From assembly GCA_022457155.1 (NCBI GenBank), contig JAJGOT010000163.1, positions 702,001 to 766,000 of the forward strand: a stretch of DNA of 64,000 nucleotides, in the 5' to 3' direction. Shown piece by piece: positions 31,744-41,838 of the stretch; positions within the stretch are counted from its first letter, which is position 1, and each line of letters opens with the position of its first letter. Under the pieces are notes generated by a model. That model ran no database searches. It saw nothing but the letters and a program-made list of their open reading frames with translations, and was not told where the DNA came from. The translations under genes and the position numbers were made by a program. The DNA comes from Cladopsammia gracilis. Its lineage: Eukaryota > Cnidaria > Anthozoa > Scleractinia > Dendrophylliidae.

Positions 31744-32584
31744 CCGGTCCCGAGTAATAGCTAATCATCGCGCGTTGATGAAGAAAAACCCTTAAAGGTT
31801 ACTTATTTTATTAGCAACACCCACCACTCCTCCCCTGGCCAAAAAGGGTCAAGTTTTTAGAATATTGTTTGCATAATACCCTTGTACGAAGACAGCAAAG
31901 AAAAATACGCAGCTTTGTTTTACGTCATTAAAATGCATTAGAAGTGATTTTAAGCGACGTTAGCAATTATGCTTCGTTGGGTGTGCTCGTTTTAGTAACA
32001 AGGCGTTAAAGCCTATCAGGTGCAGTGCCAAAATTCCAACGGATATAACCTTTAACTGGATATCAAACTCATAAAAAATCTTTACTAAGTTAGAAAAGCT
32101 AATACCCGTGCGGTTAGTACTGTGATTAGTATATTTAATCGCATGGGTCCGAGTAAAATTAAGGATTAATATCACGTGTGTTTTCAGAAGCTGTAGAAAT
32201 CGCCAGAGTCACACGTATCATCCGATTTGCTTCCTTTTTTATCGAAAAATTCCCGGCGAAACATGCGAGTGCTCCGTTCGTAAATTTTCTTCAAAATCCC
32301 GCTAAGCCAAATGAATGCAACGAGTACGACGCGCTCAACCAATCACGAGTGAGAAATGTTTATGCTCGACCAATCAGGATCAAGTAATCATGCCCTCTTG
32401 ATTACCAAAAGTGCTCTCGTGATTAAGGAAAAATGCCCTCTGTCTCAGCCAATCAGCATTCAGTAATTTTACCCGCTATGTTATAATGCTGACTAATGCC
32501 TTTTCAAATTATGTGGGAAAAAATGATAGAAATAAAATAGGTGAACTTATAACTAATGCAGGGGGTGTTATTCCGTGCTACTAG
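31744..32584. other. Block beta, copy 3, with private 359-bp insert
   Basis: Paralogous to 15,000-15,485. About 32,129-32,487 is an insert absent from the paralogs at 15,384, 25,397 and 40,944 (which read GTGATTATGCTGAC). Its ends show no clear inverted repeat, and the short duplication (TTA or ATTA) is uncertain. It contains repeated CCAATCA words (about 32,340-32,455). No gene. Confidence 0.5.
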
Positions 32585-32656
32585 GTACTTGAATAACAAT
32601 CAGTTGAAGAACTTACCTACAGGAGTGTTTAGACAAAACACTGCGCTTGAACAGCT
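32585..32656 (+). CDS. LRR exon, type B (copy 3)
   Basis: 72 nt between CTACTAG and GTAAGTAG. It encodes YLNNNQLKNLPTGVFRQN then TALEQL. Relative to 15,486-15,557 it has four amino-acid changes, all at positions that do not define the LRR fold. Splice borders are intact. Confidence 0.7.
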
Positions 32657-33935
32657 GTAAGTAGGACTCTCCAATTGTTACATTAAAATGTTACTCCTAT
32701 TTTTATTACCTGATATAAAATAAGAATGTCATCACAAGTATAAATATGTCCTCTGCTCTGTACAAATCATCGAAATGCTTAATTCGGTTTACACTTCATC
32801 CACGTTTTACTTACGACCTTTCATTTATTCTCCCGGAAATGGTAAAATACTTAAAGTAATAGATAAAATATGAGCGCGGAACCTGCGGCTCGCCATTGTA
32901 AATATTCATACATTTTTGTCGGAATATTCAGTATATGACTAATAAAAGAACAATGGCGATGGAGCTTAGTAGTATTCTGTAACAGGATTTACAAACCTTC
33001 ATTAATTTTTTATTCCTTTTGTACTTTCCTTATGAATTAGTAATGAATTTCATAAGTTATATTTAACAATTAGATTACGAGCTCTATCCGACTATCCGAC
33101 TATCCGACTATCACGCGATAGAAATCAAGAGCGAATAATCTAATTGTTGTAGTATAAATCTACTAGACGTTCAAAGCTTAATAACAAATACTCTTCACAG
33201 ACAATTCGAAAACGCTAAGAAGCGGCCGCCATTAGGCTACTAACTCTACTCACTTTCTACAACAGAATAGATAGTGAGTAGCGTAGCCAATAAGAGAACA
33301 GCATTCGTGATAGAACGCTAGTATATTTATACCAAATCTGAATAGCTTGTCTTTAAGCTCCAAAGGGTTCGTTCTGTTTATAGTGTATGACGTCAAACGA
33401 TGAAAGGTCCCCGAGGGGATGGCGCGGGGGGGGGGGGGGGGAGGGGGGAGGGGGGACTCTCACATAAAAATTGACGGGGAAGCTCGTCGTACCTTTTAGG
33501 GGTCAAAATTGGCAGATTGGTACCGCTTATGGTACTTAAATCTGAAATGATCACAGTTAGAATTATCATGGTACCTTTTACAGTATAAAGCCGAAAAAAT
33601 ATAACAGAATGACATGTGTTGTTTAAAGTGCCACTATGATCAAAAATATACATTTTCTGTTCTCTTCATATTTTGAAAATATAAGTACTCGTTACTTACC
33701 TTGCGAAGTTTTAAGTCAAAACTCGTACGGGAAGTGCCATTATTTTAACTTTACATTTCGAATTCGGCTTGCAGCCATTACTCAAATTCAAAAATGGCCC
33801 GGATCGAACCCTGAGAGTTAGATCGAGTTGGCCTAAATATTTTGTGACGTCAATGACTCAACACATGCTTTTTGGCTGTGTTGTCTGTGACCCGGGAGGG
33901 AACCGCGTTTAGTCATTGACGTCACAAATCAAGTC
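32657..33935. other. Block beta end, unit junction, truncated MITE-A with nested MITE
   Basis: Paralogous to 15,558-16,356 and then to 44,965-45,460. MITE-A starts at about 33,425 in a G-rich tract. The TTAA-type MITE starts at 33,627 and is cut at about 33,935, where the sequence jumps into gypsy integrase. No gene. Confidence 0.5.
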
Positions 33936-34021
33936 AAGAAAGAGTGGCAGAAATGTGTTGTCAGAAAACGCTTAGATCAGAGGTCTTATGAAGTTGAGCT
34001 TCCACAAGGCATCCTACTTAG
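33936..34021 (+). pseudogene. Gypsy copy 3, left piece (split by LTR element)
   Basis: Encodes the integrase C-terminal words KEWQKCVVRKRLDQRSYEV and onward, and stops at CCTACTTAG where the LTR element is inserted. It resumes at 39,571. Only this tail of the gypsy fragment is present in this unit. Confidence 0.7.
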
Positions 34022-34825
34022 TGTCACAACCATTATATCCTTATCATATTTAAAAGGAACTCGAGCCAAAAACTATTCATATTTAGTGTCATTTGCAATT
34101 AAGTTTTCCTAAGTAAATACCTCGTAGATGTGAAATCCTTGTTAAAACGTATGTTTATTCAGACTTGTTTATAAGACACTTTTCGTTATTACTTTTAGAT
34201 GAAAAGTTCCGATCGTTATTGCTTTTTCGAAATTGGAAAAGAAAGCTGTTTAAACATTAGTCTCCTCAACTTTCCGTTCATTATCAACTCATTGTAAACA
34301 TGACCTTAAATCAGGAAATTAGTAATAATTACTTTAGTCCAACGCAATATTCTGGAAGGACTTAGGTGTTTTCAGCTGCATTGAATATCCTTTCCAAGAG
34401 CGTATTTTTAATAATGGTCATCTTAGTTATTTACTCTGCTGTAAACTTAATTTTAGTTGAAAGGCTTACCGAACTTTATTTGAACTGTATTTGCATATCG
34501 AGAGCACATATAAGCAAACTTGTACATTGTACAATTTGAATTACCTCCGAATTGTCCCGACATGATGTCCGAGTTACCCATGAGTGTTATAGTGTATACG
34601 TGTGAAGACCACGAATAAACCTTGAAGAGTTCCAGTTCTGTGCCACCGTTTTCTGCTTCGCTTACGGACGAGTTACAACGACCGTGTACCTCTGGCATTT
34701 TGTGACGAGTGCCACGCTGCTAAGTTGTGTGCTCACCGAGCTTTTCCCCCCGCCAAATATCACAGTTCAACCGACGTTCAATCGTTTTTCCAGTCCAGCG
34801 CATCGACGCGCGTTATCAAGATTTA
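34022..34825 (+). repeat. 5' LTR, missing its last 34 bp
   Basis: Begins TGTCACAACC. Homology with the 3' LTR stops at CAAGATTTA (34,825). The terminal part that ends the 3' LTR (TCTCCGCAGAACACG to CGTTACA) is absent, and with it any recognisable primer binding site. It carries a TATAAG box at about 34,509 and a polyadenylation signal AATAAA at 34,614. The 81-codon antisense frame in each LTR is a shadow. Confidence 0.75.
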
Positions 34826-35056
34826 CGGACAACCCGGATAGTATCTCTACTCCGTAAAAACAGCGAAGACGGGAAACAGGTCAAGAAAGGAACTTTCAAC
34901 AGGTAATTCCCTCGGAAATGATTTATTTTCCGAGTATCGTTTACTACATTTGAATTTCGAGTTTACTTGCGAAGTGGTGTTTAATCGCAAGTAGTTACTA
35001 TTTATCCACGAAGATTATCATCGTTCAATATTTGTCCACGAACTTAAACCATTTGT

Positions 35057-37741
35057 TTGAAGACAGAACTTACTTGTTTTACACCGAAAAAGAAAAGAAA
35101 AACTTTGCTGTCTCACGATAGCAAAACAAAAAAAAAAGGAGAAAGAAGGTTTATTCATTTAAACCTTATGAAAAAGAGTGGTCCCAAAGGCTACTACAAT
35201 TTACGTCAAAGATTCCGTGTAATTTCTGGATCGTCCCAGAAGAAATCCACCTCAGACCAACAATCATCAGAACATGAAACCGAATATTGCAGTCAGTACA
35301 ACCAAGAAAACGTAGACGAAAATCCTGAGCCGTGTCACCTTTGCCTACAAGAAACAACGGATAATTCAAGCAGAATCAACGCATCCGAAGTTGAAATCGA
35401 GGATCATACCTCACAGAATACAGATCAATCAGCATCACCGTCAATTTTACACGAAATAAACGCCTCAAAAGGAAATCCAGAATCAGTTGTAAGGCCGCGC
35501 GCCGAAAGAACAAGTACATCAAGCGAATCAAGTTCAAATCATACCGGCGAAGGAAGCGACTCAGAAGATTCATTCGAAGAAAATACGCCTCTAATTTCCG
35601 TATCAAAAACCCCAAGAAAGTTATTTAATAACAGTCAAGAAGAAAATACAGAAGAAAACGAACAATCCGAAGGACAGCAACATTTATTAGCTTACAACGG
35701 AAACTCAAGCGAAGAAGATTTAGCCAGACCCACAATGGATACAAGTACCTTGGAAGGATTACAACAATCCATAACAGAATTACAGCAACAGTTGGGCCGA
35801 GTTACCGACGCAGCCCAGGAAATGGATCGAAATTATTCCTCCCCAGGTCTAACGGACACGATAAAACCGACTTTATTTCACGGATACCAAAGCGAAAATC
35901 TTGAACGATGGATGGAGAAATTTCGCCTTCACTTAGAACGCCGTCGTATTAGGACCGAAAGTAAAGCTGCGTTGGCTGAACTTGCCTTGCACTTAGCAGG
36001 TCCAGCTGAGTCATTCTTCCATTCACTTCCTGCGAGTGACAAGGATGATTTTGAAACTCTCTACAACATGTTACGCGAACGTTTCTCCTCGAAGGATAGA
36101 GTATGGCGTATGAGACAGAAATTATCTGCTAGGAAACAGGGGCCATACGAGCCTCTGGACAAGTATATAGAAGATCTTCAACATATTTTCGATAGCCTTG
36201 ACCTAACTGAGGAAGAAAAAGTCTGGTTTTTTACCCAAGGCCTACACGCAGATACCCAAAGAGAAGTTTTAATGCGGCAACCGAGGACCTTTAGAGAAGC
36301 GGAAAATACTGCCCGTTTAACTCAAACAGTCCAACAATCACTTAAAGAATCACAAGGCAACAACGCTATTGCTCATATACAACAACAGTTAAATACCATG
36401 ATGTCAGCTATGGCTACTAAAGGACCCGTCAAGCCGGAAGCCACTATCTCTGCCTATCAGTACTCGTCCCAGTCCTCCCCCGGACTTAACGATAAACTGA
36501 CACGCCTTGAAGCAGATGTACAACAAATTATGAACATAGTTGGAAGTCGTCCACGAGAGACCGAAGTTATAGAGCCTAAACTTGCCGCTTATCAACCCAC
36601 CCTCGGATCAGAAGCAGAACAGGAACTAAATATCTCACGAGAACAAGTCCGTCAACTCAGCACCGAAAATCAGACTATTGCAGCTTATCAGCCAGCTCCC
36701 AATGGTGATTCAGATGAACTTCGCCGTTTAAAAGAAGAGAACCGTCTCCTAAAAACAGTCCAACGTGGACCGCAACAAACTCAACAGAGAAACCCTGATA
36801 ACTACGGGAAAAACGAACCATACCGGAGAATTGAATCCGATGTTTCTCACGCGTTGAATGAAATACGTAAAATGCAGTCACGCATAGATGGATTCATGCG
36901 GGTTTACGCTTCCCGAAACAATAGGCAAGAACAGCCGAGAGTCCGAACTCGTGAAGGACGGCCGGTTTGTGAAATCTGTGGTCGAATTGGTCACGTCAGA
37001 CAAAGTTGTTACTCGCGAGGCGAACAAAGAAACCAGGATTTCAGGCAGCAAAACGCTCCGTCACGCCAACAGTCAGGCCCACGAATCGCCGCCATGGGAA
37101 TCGAGTCTTCTAAAGAGCAAAAAGTAATTGCCTCGTGTATACATCGGGTGCCGCAAAGACCTGCTGCTACACCCACCACACAAAACAAAGAAGTTCAGAC
37201 CAACCAAGCACAAATGCAACAAAATTGTGACCCAGTGAATACTACCAAGTTGGACAAGCCTACAAACTCAGTTTCTTCAAAGAACAAACAGCACCACGAG
37301 CAGAGCAAGCAAGAAGCGCCAGCTGAAAAGGTTTATTATGCAAGACGAAGTCAACCACCGATAACTGCGAATACGGAAGTGCCAACGATTAACACCTTCG
37401 AAGCGGTCGAACTATATAGTTCAACAATGAAGAAAGAAGCCACAAGAAACGAGCAAAAGAGCGAAATTAGGCCTGATCCCGATACTACTTCAATCACAAT
37501 TCCGTCCGAAGACCAAAACTCCACAGTTAAAAACAAACAGGAGATAATCATTCGACTGGAAGTTTACACCGACTGCAAGCCAAGTACTTCGACAAAAGTA
37601 ATTGTAACGCCCTCCAAAGTCGAAGAAAACCTCAGGTTGGAAAACGTGAAACCAACAGTTACCAAAAGGCTCCACCTTGTCACGGATCAAGCAGTCAATG
37701 AAGCAAATTACCACTCCGACACCTTTGAAGTCAACCACTAG
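35057..37741 (+). CDS. gag: Retrotransposon Gag polyprotein
   Basis: An uninterrupted 894-codon frame. Residues 1-230 are polar and acidic/serine-rich and of low complexity. Residues about 232-258 form a glutamine-rich coiled coil (ITELQQQLGRVTDAAQEMDR). Residues about 275-430 match the retrotransposon gag (capsid) fold (LFHGYQSENLERWMEKFRLH, then ALAELALHLAGPAESFF and YIEDLQHIF). A single CCHC zinc knuckle CEICGRIGHVRQSC lies at 638-651. The C-terminal 230 residues are basic and disordered. Gag would package element RNA. It is unusually long for a Ty3/gypsy gag. Its preservation although pol is gone suggests recent mobilisation in trans, or simply youth. The first ATG lies 231 bp after the 5' LTR. 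Confidence 0.85.
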   Translation: MKTELTCFTPKKKRKTLLSHDSKTKKKGERRFIHLNLMKKSGPKGYYNLRQRFRVISGSSQKKSTSDQQSSEHETEYCSQYNQENVDENPEPCHLCLQETTDNSSRINASEVEIEDHTSQNTDQSASPSILHEINASKGNPESVVRPRAERTSTSSESSSNHTGEGSDSEDSFEENTPLISVSKTPRKLFNNSQEENTEENEQSEGQQHLLAYNGNSSEEDLARPTMDTSTLEGLQQSITELQQQLGRVTDAAQEMDRNYSSPGLTDTIKPTLFHGYQSENLERWMEKFRLHLERRRIRTESKAALAELALHLAGPAESFFHSLPASDKDDFETLYNMLRERFSSKDRVWRMRQKLSARKQGPYEPLDKYIEDLQHIFDSLDLTEEEKVWFFTQGLHADTQREVLMRQPRTFREAENTARLTQTVQQSLKESQGNNAIAHIQQQLNTMMSAMATKGPVKPEATISAYQYSSQSSPGLNDKLTRLEADVQQIMNIVGSRPRETEVIEPKLAAYQPTLGSEAEQELNISREQVRQLSTENQTIAAYQPAPNGDSDELRRLKEENRLLKTVQRGPQQTQQRNPDNYGKNEPYRRIESDVSHALNEIRKMQSRIDGFMRVYASRNNRQEQPRVRTREGRPVCEICGRIGHVRQSCYSRGEQRNQDFRQQNAPSRQQSGPRIAAMGIESSKEQKVIASCIHRVPQRPAATPTTQNKEVQTNQAQMQQNCDPVNTTKLDKPTNSVSSKNKQHHEQSKQEAPAEKVYYARRSQPPITANTEVPTINTFEAVELYSSTMKKEATRNEQKSEIRPDPDTTSITIPSEDQNSTVKNKQEIIIRLEVYTDCKPSTSTKVIVTPSKVEENLRLENVKPTVTKRLHLVTDQAVNEANYHSDTFEVNH

Positions 37742-38723
37742 ATCAGAAGAAGCTTGGCCCATTACGAGGACGAGCCATTAACCAGAAAGGAATCGACGTT
37801 TTTTCTCGAATCAGGCCACCTACAATACCTAATAGAGATTTTGTGTTGTCCGATAATGTCATTATCAACTTTGCTAGCAAAACATTAAAGTTAGGCAAAA
37901 CTCACAGTCCAGTCAAGCCGCCCCTAGAAACAAAACAGTCAAGTCCCCTGGCTAGCCTAACCTACTCCGCCGCCACAGTCAATGATGCCAAGAAATCACC
38001 ACCATCCTTAACCGGGTTTCTTCGTTATTGTGGTACTATTGTTCAACAGTATAAGAAGGCCAATAGCTTCTTTCTTAAATTCCTTATCATCCTTTTGCTG
38101 ATGTCACCTCATGGTCGTGCCAGTTTAGAAACCAACTATAAAATCGACATATGCATTACCCATAGAAACCAACTCAGTGAATGCGGAGTATAGCAAGTTA
38201 AGTCCTTCATTCTACTTCAACGAATACTGGCCAACCACCGACGTACGAGCAGATCCAGATCCTAGTTTACGGTTCCTGTTCCTCCTCGCTCCCGTCCGCC
38301 TAAAAGATCCCATTATCACAACAGCAATCAATACAGTGCCCAACCCTTGCTACCAGAGATGCATATCGACTTACTCAAGCACAGGAACAAAGAGAAGTTA
38401 AACGCCGAGAAACAGCGAAAGCCCGTCCATAGTCATCATGATAAACTAACGTCAGTAAAGATTTAGTTCAGACTGAATTATCCGTGTCATATATTACTAG
38501 ACTACACATTCAAGAGAAAATCATATAACGTTTGCAACAGAACAACCATAAATTACCAGTATAATTCATGCTTCGTAGGCATATCAATATATGACATTTG
38601 TTTTGCACCAGTATTACAAAAGTGCGATTTCGGCGATTTAAGGCCCTATCAGAATCTAATCATTTATCATTTACTGAATATTATCATTTGCTATTTTTCG
38701 AAAGCCAGGAGGCTTTCAATTAA
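37742..38723 (+). pseudogene. Residual post-gag sequence, large pol deletion
   Basis: The frame at 37,741-38,193 (shifted relative to gag) has a short stretch resembling the end of a retroviral-type protease (LSDNVIINFASKTLKLG), then jumps to a proline/serine-rich region. It ends with a hydrophobic segment FFLKFLIILLLM that could be a signal or membrane anchor. After 38,193 several frames carry short basic pieces but no continuous protein. An envelope-like third gene is possible but not demonstrated. About 38,460-38,723 is non-coding and ends in the polypurine tract. Confidence 0.4.
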
Positions 38724-38733
38724 AGGTGGGAGG

Positions 38734-39570
38734 TGTCACAACCATCATATCCTTATCATATTTAAAAGGAACTCGAGCCAAAAACTATTCATATTAAGTG
38801 TCATTTAGAATTAAGTTTTCCTAAGTAAATACCTCGTAGATGTGAAATCCTTGTTAAAACGTTTGTTTATTCAGACTTGTTTATAAGACACTTTCCGTTA
38901 TTACTTTTAGATGAAAAGTTCCGATAGTTATTGCTTTTTCGAAATTGGAAAAGAAAGCTGTTTAAACATTAGTCTCCTCAACTTTCCGTTCATTATCAAC
39001 TCATTGTAAACATGACCTAAAATCAGGAAATTAGTAATAATTACTTTAGTCCAACGCAATATTCTGGAAGGACTTAGGTGTTTTCAGCTGCATTGAATAT
39101 CCTTTCCAAGAGCGTATTTTTAAAAATGGTCATCTTAGTTATTTACTCTGCTGTAAACTTAATTTTAGTTGAAAGGCTTACCGAACTTTATTTGAACTGT
39201 ATTAGCATATCGAGAGCACATATAAGCAAACTTGTACATTGTACAATTTGAATTACCTCCGAATTGTCCCGACATGATGTCCGAGTTACCCATGAGTGTT
39301 ATAGTGTATACGTGTGAAGACCACGAATAAACCTTGAAGAGTTCCAGTTCTGTGCCACCGTTTTCTGCTTCGCTTACGGACGAGTTACAACGACCGTGTA
39401 CCTCTGGCATTTTGTGACGAGTGCCACGCTGCTAAGTTGTGTGCTCACCGAGCTTTTCCCCCGCCAAATTTCACAGTTCAACCGACGTTCAATCGTTTTT
39501 CCAGTCCAGCGCATCGACGCGCGTTATCAAGATTTATCTCCGCAGAACACGCTGAAAACCTATCGTTACA
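38734..39570 (+). repeat. 3' LTR, complete
   Basis: 837 bp, TGTCACAACC to CGTTACA. It is directly preceded by the polypurine tract and followed by the TTAG duplication. It defines the true LTR length and shows what the 5' copy has lost. Confidence 0.85.
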
Positions 39571-39821
39571 TTAGAAACAGGATACCCCTTAGGAAGACCA
39601 GTGAACCGGCTCCTAAAGTTGCTGACACTCGTGATGAGCAGTATTACGTATCACAATCTCAAGCTCCCGCCAGTGAGACTCTAGAACAGTCTCATGAGCC
39701 GCAGTCTCAAGCTACCACTGAACTTCACCCGTCCGCTATTCCTACGAGCGCACCCGAATTAAGAAGATCTCAGAGCGTCCACCAAGTCTCAAAACATCTT
39801 AAGGACTATGTTCTAACCTAA
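39571..39821 (+). pseudogene. Gypsy copy 3, right piece
   Basis: Continues the integrase tail interrupted at 34,021 (RNRIPLRKTSEPAPKV onward, ending HLKDYVLT and stop). The duplicated TTAG marks the junction. It is followed by the same 200-bp 3' flank as the other copies. Confidence 0.7.
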
Positions 39822-40021
39822 GCAATTAAGCCGCTAACTGTCACAGCTTAGGGACTCGTATTTCTTTTTGCTACACGTGTATTTACTTTTTTTCATAATA
39901 GGGAGGGTGTCATAATGTGTTAAAATATGCGTAATTTATTATTATGTGTAATTTATTATTCGACAGCAAGTGTTTAAGTGTCAGTCTCGATATGTCCGAT
40001 TCGAGTTAAGATCTCAGTTTA

Positions 40022-40538
40022 TTAAAGCTTTTCCTTCGCTTTTACGAAGTTTTCCTTGCTGATATTACAGTGTTCTTCCCTGGCAGATTTGTACGATTTT
40101 AAGCTTTCAATGTTTCTGTGTCCGTTTCGTTGGTTCACAAAGTAATTTGGTGTGTTTGCATGAAGGAGCCTTGAAAAACAACCTTTCCTCACAGGGTGGT
40201 TGCTTATTTTAGAACCAGGTACCTGAATTCCGGATTTCAAGGAAGATTTGGACAAAACACTTTTTAATTTCGTTTCTTTGATGATTTTGGTTCACCGTGT
40301 TGCAAGGAAAAAAGGAGCATCGGGCACGTTTATCACGACGGAAAGTGTTCAGGTCGCTTGTTGTTTTCTTCGATGTGTTTCTACTTTTCTTTGGGATCCA
40401 ATAAAATTCACTGTCTGAATGTTCTTCATCTTCTGTATCTTTGTTACTGTTTCTTCCGCGTCGCACATTTTGCTTCCATTTAATTTTTTCAAACGTTGCT
40501 ACGCTGTTTCCCGCGTGTGGACAGCAGGGCATCAACAT
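40022..40538 (-). pseudogene. Crypton remnant, convergent with gypsy copy 3
   Basis: Nearly the same as 14,464-14,935: C-terminal frame 40,255-40,022 with SKISNHPVRK, RNGHRNIESLKSYKSA and KAKEKL; N-terminal frame 40,538-40,209 starting MLMPCCPHAGNSVATF. The two frames overlap out of phase, and the central recombinase region is deleted. Confidence 0.6.
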
Positions 40539-41042
40539 CGCTTATAATGGCCGTAGGCATTATGGGAGAATCCGGCCCGGAGTAATAGCTAATCACCGCG
40601 CGTTGATGAAGAAAAATCGTCAAGGTTACTTATTTTATTAGCAACCCCCACCACTCCTCCCCTGGCCTAAAAGGGTCAAGTTTTCAGAATATTGTTTGCA
40701 TAAGACCCTTGTACAAAGATAGCAAACAAAAATACGCAGCTTTGTTAATGCATAAGAAGTGATTTTAAGCCACGTTAGCAATTATGCTTCGTTGGGTGTG
40801 CTCGTTTTAGTAACAAGGAGTTAAAGCCTATCAGGTGCAGTGCCAACATTCCAACGGATATAACCTTTTAACTGGATATAATACTCATGAAAAATCCTTA
40901 CTAAGTTAGAAAAGCTAATACCCGTGCGGTTAGTACTGTGATTATGCTGACTAATGCCTTTTCAAATTACGTGGAAACAAGTGATAGAAATAAAATAGGT
41001 GAACTTATAACTAATGCAGGGGGTGTTATTCCGTGCTACTAG
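40539..41042. other. Block beta, copy 4, before LRR exon
   Basis: Paralogous to 14,990-15,485 with few differences; no gene. Confidence 0.5.
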
Positions 41043-41114
41043 GTATTTGAGTAACAATCAGTTGAAGAACTTACCTCCAGGAGTGTTTAGACAAAACACT
41101 GCGCTTCAATACCT
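41043..41114 (+). CDS. LRR exon, type B (copy 4)
   Basis: 72-nt phase-2 exon identical to 15,486-15,557 with the same acceptor CTACTAG and donor GTAAGTAA. It is the last LRR exon seen in the window. The sequence up to 41,657 is again block beta (no gene). Confidence 0.7.
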
Positions 41115-41659
41115 GTAAGTAAAGCTCTCCAATTGTTACATAACAATGTTACTCCTATTTTTATTACCTGATATAAAATAAGAATGTCATCACAAGTATA
41201 AATATGTCCTCTGCTCTGTACAAATCATCGAAATGCTTAATTCGGTTTACACTTCATCCACGTTTACTTACGACCTTTCATTTATTCTCCCGGAAATGGT
41301 AAAATACTTAAAGTAATAGATAAAATATGAGCGCGGAACCTGCGGCTCGCCATTGTAAATATTCATACATTTTTGTCGGAATATTCAGTATACGACTAAT
41401 AAAAGAACAACGGCGATGGAGCTTAGTAGTATTCTGTAACAGGATTTACAAACCTTCATTAATTTTTATTACTTTTGTACTTTCCTTATGAATTATTAAT
41501 GAATTTCATAAGTTATATTTAACAATTAGATTACGAGCTCGAGATTTCTATCGCGTGATAGTTGATGAGGGCGATCCCTCATCAACTATCCGACTATCAC
41601 GCGATAGAAATCAAGAGCGAATAATCTAATTGTTTTAGTATAAATCTACTAGACGTTTA
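41115..41659. other. Block beta end and unit-junction sequence
   Basis: Paralogous to 15,558-16,110, including the GATAGTTGATGAGGGCGATC hairpin. It is interrupted after AGACGTT by the paired-domain transposon and continues at 44,728. Confidence 0.5.
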
Positions 41660-41838
41660 CAGTGCTGAGCGCCGAACCGTGAACACCTAACAAAGTTCGG
41701 TACAAGTTTTTGACAAGTTTTTGACAACTTTGATGAGTCGCGTCAGTTGACCAATCAGCATCGGTGGTTGAGAAAAGCGCGGGAGAGTCAACGGTAATCC
41801 TCGAGTTTTTCTTCTTTAGCTTCAGGCGCCAGAATATA

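Larger units (their letters stand above)
34022..39570 (+). mobile_element. LTR retrotransposon, gag intact, pol deleted
   Basis: Both ends are defined by TG...CA termini and a 4-bp target duplication TTAG (34,018-34,021 and 39,571-39,574). Gypsy copies at 14,040 and 30,785 show the empty site. Two direct LTRs (34,022-34,825 and 38,734-39,570) differ at roughly 12 positions, so the insertion is fairly young. A polypurine tract AGGTGGGAGG lies directly before the 3' LTR (38,724-38,733). The interior has one long gag frame followed by only about 700 bp of damaged sequence. No reverse transcriptase, RNase H or integrase is present, so it is non-autonomous. A 4-bp duplication fits Ty3/gypsy or BEL-type integration. 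Confidence 0.85.

Noticed and set aside
34453..34698. 81-codon minus-strand frame identical in both LTRs
   Set aside because: Its conservation is fully explained by LTR identity; no homology or start context supports a gene.
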